DNA from: Bacteroides congonensis
GTDB taxonomy: Bacteria > Bacteroidota > Bacteroidia > Bacteroidales > Bacteroidaceae
Assembly (NCBI RefSeq): GCF_900130125.1
Contig: NZ_FQXY01000009.1
Location: 62,001-126,000 of the forward strand
Reading direction: 5' to 3'
Length of the DNA stretch: 64,000 nt
Shown: positions 1 to 8,314 of the stretch, in pieces
Numbering within the stretch: the stretch's first letter is position 1
How the letters are laid out: each line of letters starts with the position of its first letter
Notes under the pieces: generated by a model
Seen by the model: the letters and a program-made list of their open reading frames with translations, nothing else
Database searches by the model: none
What the model was told of the DNA's origin: nothing
Translations under genes and position numbers: made by a program

Positions 1-409
1 CAAGTCCTTTCCGTACCCACGAAGACTGCGGCCATAAGAATACATTCTTGGCTGTCTGTTGGCTGATGGTGCTTGCACCCCGTTGCCGTTTGCGTGTTTC
101 ATTCTCTTTCATCGCTTTCTTGATTTCTACGAAATCGAACCCGTTGTGCTCGGCAAAACGGTTGTCTTCGGAAGCAATGACTGCCATCGGCAGGCTGGGA
201 GATATCTTATCAAAAGAAACCCACGTGTGTTTCCACGTGGGTTTATCTCCTGAAAAAATCTGCTGAACGCTTCGGATAACCATTAACGGTGTGATATAAA
301 CCGGCATGAACCGGTAAATAATGACCACCAGTAAGGTCGATGCAAAGAAGAATATCAGCAGGTTGCGCGTATAACGCAGTAATTTTTTAATGAGAAGCGG
401 CTTGTGCAT
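1..409 (-). CDS. mtgA: Monofunctional peptidoglycan glycosyltransferase (GT51), 3' end cut by window edge
   Basis: Polymerises lipid II into glycan strands at the periplasmic face of the inner membrane. The first 136 residues are visible. A short basic N-terminus is followed by one membrane anchor (about residues 17-33, [16 protein letters not shown]). Next comes the GT51 motif [14 protein letters not shown], whose Glu is the expected catalytic base, and then [13 protein letters not shown], the second conserved GT51 motif. There is no sign of a transpeptidase domain, and family members are about 240 residues. The start chosen is the ATG at 409. It lies inside the end of the upstream lipoprotein gene (23-bp overlap) and places the anchor correctly; no better ATG precedes the anchor. 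Family identity is secure, the exact start less so. Confidence 0.93.
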   Translation of the reverse strand, partial: MHKPLLIKKLLRYTRNLLIFFFASTLLVVIIYRFMPVYITPLMVIRSVQQIFSGDKPTWKHTWVSFDKISPSLPMAVIASEDNRFAEHNGFDFVEIKKAMKENETRKRQRGASTISQQTAKNVFLWPQSSWVRKGL

Positions 410-1103
410 CTCTAATCATTTGCTCGCTAGCGTACATGTAAACTTCTACACGACGGTTCTGCTCACGACCGGCTGCTGTGTCATTGTTTGCAACAGGGTC
501 GCTTTCGCCCATTCCTTGTACACTTTTAATCTGATTTGTAGAAACACCACAACTCAGCAGGTAACTGGATACACTCTGTGCACGTTCCTGTGACAGGTTC
601 AGGTTTTTCTGACGGCTTTGTTCGGCAGTACTGTTCTTCCAACCCTGGTTGTCGGTATATCCATAAATAGATACATCCATGTCACGGTTTTGATTAAGCA
701 CATTGTTGGCAAATTTGCTCAAAGCAGACTTGGCGGCAGCACTCAAGGTTGCATTGCCTGTTGTGAAAAGAATACCTGAATCGAATGTAACTTTCACGGC
801 TTGCAATCCGTTGTTGTCTGTTATCTGTTCTACTTGTGCGCCTTCAATCTGTTTTGCTTCTGCTGCTGCCTTATCCATCTTCTTACCGATAAGCGCGCCG
901 GTTCCCGCACCTACCGCCGTACCAATGGCAGCGCCGATTGCAGCACCTTTACCTTTACCGATAACACCACCCAGGATTGCACCTAGCGCAGCGCCCGAAC
1001 CACCACCGATAGCAGCACCTTTACCAGTGTTGTTCATACTTCCACAGCTACCAAATATCATGGCAATACTCATGAAGAGAACCATAAATTTCATCTTGTT
1101 CAT
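387..1103 (-). CDS. OmpA-family lipoprotein with glycine-zipper segment
   Basis: An outer-membrane lipoprotein expected to hold the membrane to peptidoglycan. The protein has 238 residues from the ATG at 1103; a longer reading from 1154 adds 17 residues ahead of the signal peptide and is unlikely. The signal peptide ends in a lipobox-like FGSC with Cys20. Residues about 25-75 are Gly/Ala rich ([17 protein letters not shown], then [17 protein letters not shown]), a glycine zipper. The C-terminal half is an OmpA-like domain with GYTDNQG and a final NRRVEVYM. The gene ends inside the start of mtgA, so the two are probably co-transcribed and translationally linked, which suits a cell-wall role for both. 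Confidence 0.9.
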   Translation of the reverse strand: MNKMKFMVLFMSIAMIFGSCGSMNNTGKGAAIGGGSGAALGAILGGVIGKGKGAAIGAAIGTAVGAGTGALIGKKMDKAAAEAKQIEGAQVEQITDNNGLQAVKVTFDSGILFTTGNATLSAAAKSALSKFANNVLNQNRDMDVSIYGYTDNQGWKNSTAEQSRQKNLNLSQERAQSVSSYLLSCGVSTNQIKSVQGMGESDPVANNDTAAGREQNRRVEVYMYASEQMIRDAQAASH

Positions 1104-1175
1104 AATGTAGATGTTTTTTAAATTGTTTATAAAATATAGTTTAATACGAATCATATCGTATTATGAATAACACCG

Positions 1176-1183
1176 CAAAGATA
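1176..1183 (-). promoter_or_regulatory. Bacteroides -7 box upstream of the OmpA-like lipoprotein gene
   Basis: Reads TATCTTTG on the minus strand, a full match to TAnnTTTG. It lies about 73 bp before the ATG at 1103. I see no TTTG at the usual 19-bp spacing. Confidence 0.55.
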
Positions 1184-1265
1184 CATATTATTTGGCATAG
1201 GGGTGCTTTTTAAGTTAAAATAACTCGGACGATTCTTTTCGTGTGTTAATAAAAAGAATTGGGAG

Positions 1266-2618
1266 CTATTCTTTAACCACAGTTGGGATGCCCAAACACT
1301 TTTTCTTGATGATGACAAACCAGCTTAAAAGAATCAGTCCCTTGGCAACCGTAGTGACGCAGACAGCCCACCAAATGCCTTCTACTCCCATGCCCATCCG
1401 TACAAACAGGATGGCAAGCGGGATACGCATATAGTTGCAGACGATACTGATAACAGCAGGCGGTATTGTACGTCCGATGCCATAGAATACTCCCTGCATG
1501 GTGATTTCGAGCATCATAAAGAGCTGCGAATATCCGTCGATACGCAGGAATACACCTCCGGCTTCGTAAGCCGCTTGTTCAGGGACAAAAATGGAAAAGA
1601 CCTCATTTCCGAAGAAAACGAAAAGCAACGTGCAGAATGTTCCGAAAATTCCTGTCATCCATAAGGTTGTGTGCCAGGCTCTAAGTACCCGTTCGATTCG
1701 TCCGGCCGCATAGTTTTGGGCGATAAAGGCACTTAGTGCGGTGGAGAACCCTTGAGAAGTATTCCAGGTGATGGCTTCTATCTGTCCGCCGGTGGTGAAA
1801 GTCATCAGGCCGATGTGTCCGCCCTGTTCTGAAGCCGTGCGGCAAAGGAACATATTGACGAAAGCAAATAGAGTGTTCAAAGTAGCTACGGGGAGTCCCA
1901 GCTTTAAGATTCTCCGTGTGTATTTTTTCTTCAGACGGGTGAAGAAGGGGAATCCGCCGAGCAAAGCATCTCTGTGACGCAACTGATAGACGAAGATAAG
2001 GAATACACTCGCTTCTGCAATCCAGGTGGCATAAGCTGCGCCGTTTGTTCCCAGTCCGAATCCGAATATAAACAGAGGGTCGAGGATGATGTTCAGTATT
2101 AATCCCGTACCGCTTATAAAGAAGGGAACTTTACTGCGTCCTGCCGCATTATAAATACCTGTGAAGGCGGCGGAGAGGAATACGAACGGCAATCCGGTCG
2201 AAACAATCCTCAGGTATTGGACGGCATTGGCAGTAATATGTTCTTCAAGCTCATAGATACGTATGATAGGCTCTGCGAAAACGAAAAGCAATGCTCCCCA
2301 ACATACGGAAATAACCAATGCAATTGTAATATTGTGGGACGCGAAGTTCCGTGCGTCTTCCTGGCTCTGTGCGCCGATGGACTGTCCGACGCTGACTTCG
2401 GATCCTACCTTATTTAATAGGGAAATGGAACCTGACATCCATGTCAGAATTCCGACAGAGCCGATGGCGGCTACGGCTTCACTTCCCAGTCGTCCCACCC
2501 AAGCCATATCCGTAAGACTATATGCCATCTGAATGAATGAGGTTGCCATGATAGGCATTGCCAGATTGAACAGTTGACGGTTGATAGGGCCTTGCGTGAG
2601 ATTCTTTATTCCTTGCAT
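1266..2618 (-). CDS. MATE-family multidrug/cation antiporter
   Basis: An inner-membrane exporter of the NorM/DinF type that uses a Na+ or H+ gradient to expel small organic molecules. The protein has 450 residues from the ATG at 2618; extending the frame upstream only reaches a TTG. The sequence is a run of about twelve hydrophobic segments arranged as two related halves. The opening NRQLFNLAMPIMATSFIQM and AYSLTDMAWVGRLG are typical of the first half of MATE proteins. Length is normal (440-480). It is transcribed alone, divergently from the esterase gene, from a TAnnTTTG box at 2645-2652. The substrate cannot be read from sequence. Confidence 0.92.
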   Translation of the reverse strand: MQGIKNLTQGPINRQLFNLAMPIMATSFIQMAYSLTDMAWVGRLGSEAVAAIGSVGILTWMSGSISLLNKVGSEVSVGQSIGAQSQEDARNFASHNITIALVISVCWGALLFVFAEPIIRIYELEEHITANAVQYLRIVSTGLPFVFLSAAFTGIYNAAGRSKVPFFISGTGLILNIILDPLFIFGFGLGTNGAAYATWIAEASVFLIFVYQLRHRDALLGGFPFFTRLKKKYTRRILKLGLPVATLNTLFAFVNMFLCRTASEQGGHIGLMTFTTGGQIEAITWNTSQGFSTALSAFIAQNYAAGRIERVLRAWHTTLWMTGIFGTFCTLLFVFFGNEVFSIFVPEQAAYEAGGVFLRIDGYSQLFMMLEITMQGVFYGIGRTIPPAVISIVCNYMRIPLAILFVRMGMGVEGIWWAVCVTTVAKGLILLSWFVIIKKKCLGIPTVVKE

Positions 2619-2644
2619 ATAATTTTTATAATCAAAATGGGGTG

Positions 2645-2652
2645 CAAAGATA
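2645..2652 (-). promoter_or_regulatory. -7 box for the MATE gene in the divergent promoter region
   Basis: TATCTTTG on the minus strand, about 27 bp before the ATG. On the opposite strand TATCTTCG at 2664-2671 is a plausible weaker box for the esterase gene starting at 2710, so the two promoters would be nearly back to back. Confidence 0.55.
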
Positions 2653-2709
2653 CACAAAATTACTATCTTCGCACGTCTAATTATTCATTAATCAAAGTAC
2701 ATAGATACT

Positions 2710-4095
2710 ATGAAACAGAAGTTTTCTACTATTTTCTTCCTGCTGCTGCTTTTGTTGGCAGGTTCCCGGGTGGTAGCCCAAAATGCTCCGAAACCATTTG
2801 ATATTGAACAACCTTCGCTTCGTGTATTCCTTCCTGCACCGGAACTGGCAACGGGACGTGCCGTTGTAGCTTGCCCGGGTGGCGGATATTCTCACTTGGC
2901 TGTTGACCACGAAGGTTATGACTGGGCACCGTATTTCAACAAACAAGGTATTGCACTGATTGTCCTAAAATACCGCTTGCCGAAAGGTGACCGCACGCTT
3001 CCTATTTCGGATGCCGAAGCTGCCATGAAGATAGTTCGTGACAGTGCGGATGTATGGAATCTGAATCCGAATGACATTGGTATCATGGGGTCTTCCGCCG
3101 GTGGTCACTTGGCATCGACCATTGCTACCCATGCTAAACCCGAACTTCGTCCGAATTTCCAGATTCTTTTTTATCCGGTGATTACGATGGATAAATCTTA
3201 TACTCATATGGGTTCTCACAATAACCTTTTGGGTAAGGATGCGTCCGCCGAACTGGAAGCTGAATATTCCAATGAAAAGCAAGTGACGAAGGATACACCC
3301 CGTGCCTTTATCGTTTATAGTGACGACGACAAGGCTGTTCCACCCGCCAATGGAGTGAACTATTACCTCGCCCTGAACAAGCACAAAGTTCCTTCCGTTC
3401 TACATATCTATCCTTCCGGCGGACATGGCTGGGGAATCCGTGAAAGTTTCCTTTATAAGAATGAGATGTTGAACGAGCTGACTTCGTGGCTACGTAGTTT
3501 TAAAGTCCCTCATAAAGATGCTATCCGTGTTGCCTGCATCGGTAACAGTATTACCTACGGAGCCCGCATCAAGGATCGTAACCGCGACAGTTATCCTGCC
3601 GTATTGAGTCGTATGATGGGCGATGCTTATTGGGTAAAGAATTTCGGAGTAAGCGCCCGTACCTTGTTAAATAAGGGCGACCATCCTTATATGAACGAAA
3701 AAGCCTATCAGGATGCACTGGCTTTCAATCCCAATATCGTAGTCATTAAACTTGGCACAAATGACAGTAAATCATTTAACTGGAAGTATAAAGCAGACTT
3801 CACAAAAGACTTGCAAACAATGGTGGATGCTTTCAAAGCCCTGCCTGCCCAACCTGAAATTTATCTCTGCTATCCTTCCAAAGCTTATCAGACTGGTGAC
3901 AATATCAACGATGATATTATTTCCAAAGAAATCATTCCGATGATAAGGAAGGTTGCCAAGAAAAACAACCTGCCAGTTATCGACCTTCATACGGCAATGG
4001 ACGGAATTCCCCAATTTTTCCCGGACAAGATTCATCCGAACGAAGCGGGAGCTGAAATAATGGCAAAAGCCGTTTATCAGGCCTTGAAGAAGTAA
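2710..4095 (+). CDS. Secreted two-domain esterase: alpha/beta hydrolase fused to SGNH/GDSL hydrolase
   Basis: Predicted to remove acyl (probably acetyl) groups from carbohydrates outside the cytoplasm. A signal peptide (residues 1-23, cleavage after VVA) is followed by an alpha/beta-hydrolase domain (about 30-265). That domain has an oxyanion-hole segment PGGGY (56-60), nucleophile Ser129 in GSSAG, an acid in SDDDKAVPP and His in GGHGWG. The second domain (about 271-461) is an SGNH hydrolase with GNSIT (Ser280), NFGVSART, GTND (349-352) and DKIHPN (Asp439, His442). Both catalytic sets are intact. The first domain resembles BD-FAE/acetylxylan-esterase-like enzymes. No polysaccharide utilisation genes adjoin it, so the substrate is unknown. 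A strong terminator follows. Confidence 0.88.
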   Translation: MKQKFSTIFFLLLLLLAGSRVVAQNAPKPFDIEQPSLRVFLPAPELATGRAVVACPGGGYSHLAVDHEGYDWAPYFNKQGIALIVLKYRLPKGDRTLPISDAEAAMKIVRDSADVWNLNPNDIGIMGSSAGGHLASTIATHAKPELRPNFQILFYPVITMDKSYTHMGSHNNLLGKDASAELEAEYSNEKQVTKDTPRAFIVYSDDDKAVPPANGVNYYLALNKHKVPSVLHIYPSGGHGWGIRESFLYKNEMLNELTSWLRSFKVPHKDAIRVACIGNSITYGARIKDRNRDSYPAVLSRMMGDAYWVKNFGVSARTLLNKGDHPYMNEKAYQDALAFNPNIVVIKLGTNDSKSFNWKYKADFTKDLQTMVDAFKALPAQPEIYLCYPSKAYQTGDNINDDIISKEIIPMIRKVAKKNNLPVIDLHTAMDGIPQFFPDKIHPNEAGAEIMAKAVYQALKK

Positions 4096-4118
4096 TAAGA
4101 AATACAGCAATTACAATA

Positions 4119-4171
4119 TGCCCGGTTGGAATTCTCTCGTGAAGAGAGCTTTTCCAATCGGGCATTTTTTA
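4119..4171 (+). terminator. Intrinsic terminator after the esterase gene
   Basis: A long stem in which TGCCCGGTTGGAA pairs with TTCCAATCGGGCA (one G-T wobble), with an inner AGAG-type stem, followed by a T6 run. It begins about 24 bp after the stop codon. Confidence 0.9.
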
Positions 4172-4245
4172 GTTTAAGGACGAATAATCTTCTTATAATA
4201 TGCTAAAAATGTGGCTTTTAGCAAACCTCAATTCCATAGAAACTC

Positions 4246-4253
4246 TACCTTTG
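4246..4253 (+). promoter_or_regulatory. -7 box for the PAS histidine kinase gene
   Basis: TACCTTTG matches TAnnTTTG and lies 35 bp upstream of the ATG at 4289. Confidence 0.55.
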
Positions 4254-4288
4254 TGCACTTAACTATGTTAAAATGAGTAGTGGATGTT

Positions 4289-6157
4289 ATGAATAAACAG
4301 AAAGATTGTAAGTTTTTCTCGAAGTTGATGGCTCACGCTAACATGGGGTGGTGGAAGGCCAATTTAGCAACTGCGAATTATGAATGTTCTGAACATATAT
4401 CAGAACTCTTAGGTTTGGACAAAACGGGGATTATCAGTTTCGAGGACTTCGATAAACGTATATTGGAAGGGGAGCAACACCTCACGGCAATTTATTCTTT
4501 AGGTGTTCTTCAAATACCGGAATCCGTATACTTGCTTGATACAAAGAAAGGTGCTGTTTGGGTACGGAGCAAAGTTTGCTTTAAAGAAACGGACGAAGAA
4601 GGAAATACAATAGTTTACGGCATAGTCGAAATACAGGACGCTCCCGATATGGCATCGGCATATCAGGCTTTGCAATATAGCGAACGGCTCTTGCGCAAAT
4701 TTTTCAAGCATCTTCCCGTAGGTATCGAACTATACAATAAAGATGGATTCTTGATGGATCTGAACGATAAGGAACTCGAAATGTTTCATGTAGATAAGAA
4801 GGAAGACATCTTGGGTATCAATATATTCGATAACCCTATCTTTCCGGAAGAGATGAAGGAACGGCTGCGGAATAATGAAGATGCCGATTTTACTTTCCGC
4901 TATGATTTCTCTAAAGTAGGACAGTATTATCAGAATTCGAAGAAAGAAGGAACGATTGATTTAGTGACAAAGGTAACTACCCTGTATGATGATGCTCTCA
5001 ATCCGGTAAGTTATCTGCTGATTAATGCAGACAAGACGGAAACCACTGTCGCTTATAATAAGATTCAGGAGTTTGAAGAGTTTTTCGAACTGGTCGGTGA
5101 TTACGCTAAAGTGGGTTATGTTCATTATAATATTTTGAACAGGCAGGGCTATGCCCAAAAGAGTTGGTATAGGAATATGGGTGAAACGGACGGTACGCCA
5201 TTGTCTGAAATCTTTGGTATCTATCGGCACTTGCATCCTGACGACCGTGAATCAATGATTCGTTTTTTGGAAAATGCGCGGAAAGATGCAACTGCCAAAT
5301 TCAATCGTGAAATACGTGTCCTTAGGGCGGATGGCGCATATACGTGGACGCATGTCAACCTGCTAGTCAAGAAATACGCTCCGCAAGATAATATTATCGA
5401 GCTAATCGGTATCAACTATGATATTACCGAACTGAAGGAAACGGAAGAGAAACTTGTCAAGGCCCGCGATAAAGCCGAAGCGTCCGACCGTCTGAAATCT
5501 GCTTTTCTGGCTAATATGAGTCATGAGATTCGTACTCCTTTGAATGCTATTGTCGGCTTTTCGAGCCTATTGGCGAACACCGAAGATGTGGCGGAGAAAG
5601 AACTTTATAATTCGTTAATCAGCCACAACAACGAACTCCTACTCAATCTGGTAAACGATGTTCTCGATCTTGCCAAGATAGAATCCGGATATTTTGAGTT
5701 GCATCCGAATTGGTTTAACTTGACAGAGCTTCTTGAAGAGAGCGTTGCGGAATATGCCTGTCAAGTACCTTCCGGCGTCGAACTCCGGACTAACTATCCC
5801 GAGCAGGATTTTTTAGTGGATTTGGACAGGTTACGGATAAAACAAGTCTTGAATAACTTTCTCTCGAACGCTTTCAAGAATACATCCTTTGGGTACATAG
5901 AAGTGTTCTATGAAGTAGCTTCCCATTATGTACGTATCGGTGTCCGCGATACCGGCGGTGGTATTCCTCAGAATATGCAGGATAAAATATTTGAAAGATT
6001 TGAGAAAGTAGACTCTTTTGCCCAAGGCGCAGGGTTGGGTTTGTCTATCTGTAAATCTATTGTTGATAAAATGAACGGACGGATATTGATAGACTCCCAA
6101 CTGGGGGCAGGTAGTACTTTTGTTGTTGAGTTGCCTTGCCAATCTGTTCTGGCATAA
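4289..6157 (+). CDS. Soluble PAS-domain sensor histidine kinase
   Basis: A 622-residue cytoplasmic sensor kinase with no membrane segment and no receiver domain. The first two thirds (about 1-385) hold three PAS-like units; the last is a PAS/PAC with LHPDDRESM and YDITELKETEEKL leading into a coiled coil. The kinase core starts at SHEIRTPLNA with phosphoacceptor His412. It continues with an N box (LNNFLSNAFKN), a G1 box (DTGGGIP) and a G2 box (GAGLGLSICKSIV). An upstream in-frame GTG at 4280 exists, but the ATG is preferred. No response regulator adjoins it, so its partner is elsewhere; the hybrid kinase at 17750-20356 has a closely similar core. The signal is unknown. Confidence 0.88.
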   Translation: MNKQKDCKFFSKLMAHANMGWWKANLATANYECSEHISELLGLDKTGIISFEDFDKRILEGEQHLTAIYSLGVLQIPESVYLLDTKKGAVWVRSKVCFKETDEEGNTIVYGIVEIQDAPDMASAYQALQYSERLLRKFFKHLPVGIELYNKDGFLMDLNDKELEMFHVDKKEDILGINIFDNPIFPEEMKERLRNNEDADFTFRYDFSKVGQYYQNSKKEGTIDLVTKVTTLYDDALNPVSYLLINADKTETTVAYNKIQEFEEFFELVGDYAKVGYVHYNILNRQGYAQKSWYRNMGETDGTPLSEIFGIYRHLHPDDRESMIRFLENARKDATAKFNREIRVLRADGAYTWTHVNLLVKKYAPQDNIIELIGINYDITELKETEEKLVKARDKAEASDRLKSAFLANMSHEIRTPLNAIVGFSSLLANTEDVAEKELYNSLISHNNELLLNLVNDVLDLAKIESGYFELHPNWFNLTELLEESVAEYACQVPSGVELRTNYPEQDFLVDLDRLRIKQVLNNFLSNAFKNTSFGYIEVFYEVASHYVRIGVRDTGGGIPQNMQDKIFERFEKVDSFAQGAGLGLSICKSIVDKMNGRILIDSQLGAGSTFVVELPCQSVLA

Positions 6158-6163
6158 AATAAA

Positions 6164-6197
6164 AATCTCTTGATAATACTTAATTATCAAGAGATTA
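6164..6197. terminator. Bidirectional hairpin between the kinase gene and tRNA-Lys
   Basis: AATCTCTTGATAAT pairs with ATTATCAAGAGATT around a short loop. It sits between two convergent transcripts and has T/A-rich flanks on both sides, so it could end both. Confidence 0.75.
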
Positions 6198-6209
6198 ATC
6201 TTCTTTTTG

Positions 6210-6282
6210 TGATCCAGCTGGGGCTCGAACCCAGGACCCCAACATTAAAAGTGTTGTGCTCTACCTGCTGAGCTACTGAATC
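6210..6282 (-). tRNA. tRNA-Lys, anticodon TTT
   Basis: A 73-nt cloverleaf on the minus strand. The acceptor stem GATTCAG pairs with CTGGATC (one T-G pair) and is followed by discriminator A. The D stem is GCTC/GAGC, the anticodon stem CAACA/TGTTG holds loop CTTTTAA (anticodon TTT), and the T stem CTGGG/CCCAG holds loop TTCGAGC. The 3' CCA is not encoded, so it must be added afterwards. Confidence 0.97.
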
Positions 6283-6314
6283 AATCCTTATGTGCTTTCT
6301 TTCGAATGCGGGTG

Positions 6315-6345
6315 CAAAGGTAGAACATTTTTTTATAACTCCAAA
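6315..6345 (-). promoter_or_regulatory. Full Bacteroides promoter for tRNA-Lys
   Basis: On the minus strand TTTG (6345-6342) is followed after exactly 19 nt by TACCTTTG (6322-6315). This is the canonical -33/-7 arrangement. It leaves a leader of roughly 25-30 nt before the tRNA. Confidence 0.8.
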
Positions 6346-6364
6346 GGAATTCAAACATTTTTCT

Positions 6365-6372
6365 TATCTTTG
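6365..6372 (+). promoter_or_regulatory. -7 box for ettA
   Basis: TATCTTTG, 31 bp before the ettA ATG. No clear TTTG at the -33 position. Confidence 0.55.
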
Positions 6373-6403
6373 TGCCATTATCAACAATATACATTATTAA
6401 TAT

Positions 6404-8095
6404 ATGGCTGCTGACGATAAAAAAATTATCTTCTCAATGGTTGGAGTGAGCAAAGCATTCACTCCGAATAAGAATGTGCTGAAAGACATTTACCTGTCAT
6501 TCTTTTATGGAGCGAAAATCGGAATTATCGGTTTGAATGGTTCCGGTAAGTCTACTTTATTGAAGATTATTGCAGGTTTGGAGAAATCCTATCAGGGGGA
6601 AGTGGTGTTCTCACCCGGATACTCTGTAGGTTATCTGGCACAGGAACCTCATCTGGACAACACAAAAACAGTAAAAGAAGTAGTAATGGAAGGTGTGCAA
6701 CCTATTGTTGACGCACTGACAGAATACGAAGAAATCAATCAGAAATTCGGTTTGCCGGAATACTATGAGGATCAGGACAAAATGGATGCCCTCTTTACCC
6801 GTCAAGGCGAATTGCAGGATATTATTGACGCAACAGATGCATGGAATCTCGACAGTAAACTGGAACGTGCAATGGATGCCCTTCGTTGCCCGCCCGAAGA
6901 CCAACCGGTCGTAAATCTTTCCGGTGGTGAACGTCGCCGCGTAGCCCTTTGTCGTCTGCTGTTGCAGAAACCCGACATCCTGTTACTTGATGAGCCTACT
7001 AACCACTTGGACGCAGAGTCTATCGACTGGTTGGAACAACATTTGCAACAATACGAAGGAACCGTTATCGCCGTCACCCACGACCGTTACTTCCTTGACC
7101 ACGTTGCCGGATGGATTCTTGAACTCGACCGTGGCGAAGGTATCCCCTGGAAAGGTAACTACTCATCCTGGTTGGAACAGAAAACCAAACGTATGGAAAT
7201 GGAAGAGAAAACAGTCAGCAAACGTCGCAAGACGTTGGAACGCGAGCTCGAATGGGTGCGCATGGCTCCAAAAGCCCGTCAGGCAAAGGGTAAAGCCCGT
7301 CTTAACTCTTACGACAAATTGCTGAATGAAGACGTAAAAGAGAAAGAAGAGAAACTCGAAATCTTTATCCCGAACGGCCCTCGTCTGGGCAATAAAGTAA
7401 TTGAAGCCAAACATGTGGCCAAAGCCTACGGTGACAAACTGCTCTTTGACGACTTGAACTTCATGCTTCCCCCTAACGGCATCGTCGGCGTAATCGGCCC
7501 CAACGGTGCGGGAAAAACTACTTTATTCCGTTTGATTATGGGCTTGGATACAGTAGACAAAGGCGAATTTGAAGTAGGAGAGACTGTAAAAGTGGCTTAT
7601 GTAGACCAGCAGCACCGTGACATCGACCCGAACAAAAGCGTTTATCAAGTTATTTCCGGCGGTAATGAGCTGATTCGTATGGGTGGACGCGATGTAAATG
7701 CCCGTGCCTACCTTTCCCGTTTCAACTTCTCCGGCGGCGATCAGGAAAAACTCTGCGGCGTCCTTTCCGGTGGTGAAAGAAACCGTCTGCATCTGGCGAT
7801 GGCACTGAAAGAAGAAGGTAACGTACTGTTGCTCGACGAACCTACCAATGACATCGACGTAAATACATTGCGTGCACTGGAAGAAGGTCTGGAAGACTTC
7901 GCAGGTTGCGCGGTAGTCATTTCCCATGACCGTTGGTTCCTCGACCGTATCTGTACACACATTCTTGCTTTCGAAGGAGACTCCAACGTATTCTACTTTG
8001 AAGGCTCTTATTCTGAATACGAAGAAAATAAATTGAAGCGTTTGGGAAATGAAGAGCCGAAGCGTGTTCGTTATAGAAAGCTAATGACTGACTAG
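6404..8095 (+). CDS. ettA: Energy-dependent translational throttle protein EttA (ABC-F ATPase)
   Basis: A soluble ABC-F protein that binds the ribosomal E site and gates entry into elongation according to the ATP/ADP state. It has 563 residues with two ABC ATPase domains and no membrane segments. The first has Walker A GLNGSGKS (43-50), signature LSGGERRRVA and Walker B DILLLDEPTNHLD. The linker is rich in charged residues (about 240-320). The second domain has Walker A GPNGAGKT, signature LSGGERNRLHLA and LLLDEPTNDID. The N-terminal sequence and length are those of EttA rather than Uup or the antibiotic-resistance ABC-F proteins. It is a single-gene unit bounded by its own -7 box and terminator. 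Confidence 0.95.
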   Translation: MAADDKKIIFSMVGVSKAFTPNKNVLKDIYLSFFYGAKIGIIGLNGSGKSTLLKIIAGLEKSYQGEVVFSPGYSVGYLAQEPHLDNTKTVKEVVMEGVQPIVDALTEYEEINQKFGLPEYYEDQDKMDALFTRQGELQDIIDATDAWNLDSKLERAMDALRCPPEDQPVVNLSGGERRRVALCRLLLQKPDILLLDEPTNHLDAESIDWLEQHLQQYEGTVIAVTHDRYFLDHVAGWILELDRGEGIPWKGNYSSWLEQKTKRMEMEEKTVSKRRKTLERELEWVRMAPKARQAKGKARLNSYDKLLNEDVKEKEEKLEIFIPNGPRLGNKVIEAKHVAKAYGDKLLFDDLNFMLPPNGIVGVIGPNGAGKTTLFRLIMGLDTVDKGEFEVGETVKVAYVDQQHRDIDPNKSVYQVISGGNELIRMGGRDVNARAYLSRFNFSGGDQEKLCGVLSGGERNRLHLAMALKEEGNVLLLDEPTNDIDVNTLRALEEGLEDFAGCAVVISHDRWFLDRICTHILAFEGDSNVFYFEGSYSEYEENKLKRLGNEEPKRVRYRKLMTD

Positions 8096-8143
8096 GATTT
8101 GATAATAAATTGTAGTCGTTGCGATAGAAAAACTACTAAAAGG

Positions 8144-8176
8144 AAAGCTTCACAAGAAATTGTGAAGCTTTTTTTG
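8144..8176 (+). terminator. Intrinsic terminator after ettA
   Basis: AAAGCTTCACAA / TTGTGAAGCTTT, a 12-bp perfect stem with a 4-nt loop, followed by a T run. Confidence 0.93.
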
Positions 8177-8194
8177 TATTAGTTAGTAGAATGT

Positions 8195-8260
8195 GTTTAT
8201 CTTCCTTAAAAAAATGTAGTCACTTTGTAACCTACATCTAAAAAAGTTTAATTACCTTTG
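8195..8260 (+). promoter_or_regulatory. Conserved 66-bp promoter region of the first TonB receptor operon
   Basis: Ends in the -7 box TACCTTTG (8253-8260), 54 bp before the ATG. It contains CTTAAAAAAATGTAGT (8205-8220) and an inverted repeat ATGTAG-N12-CTACAT. The same 66-bp arrangement, with 52 identical positions by hand count, occurs at 13062-13127 before the second receptor. This suggests a shared regulator. Confidence 0.65.
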
Positions 8261-8314
8261 TCTACGTATTTAGTTATTATACAATATATACTATTTAATA
8301 AATAAAAGAGAAAC

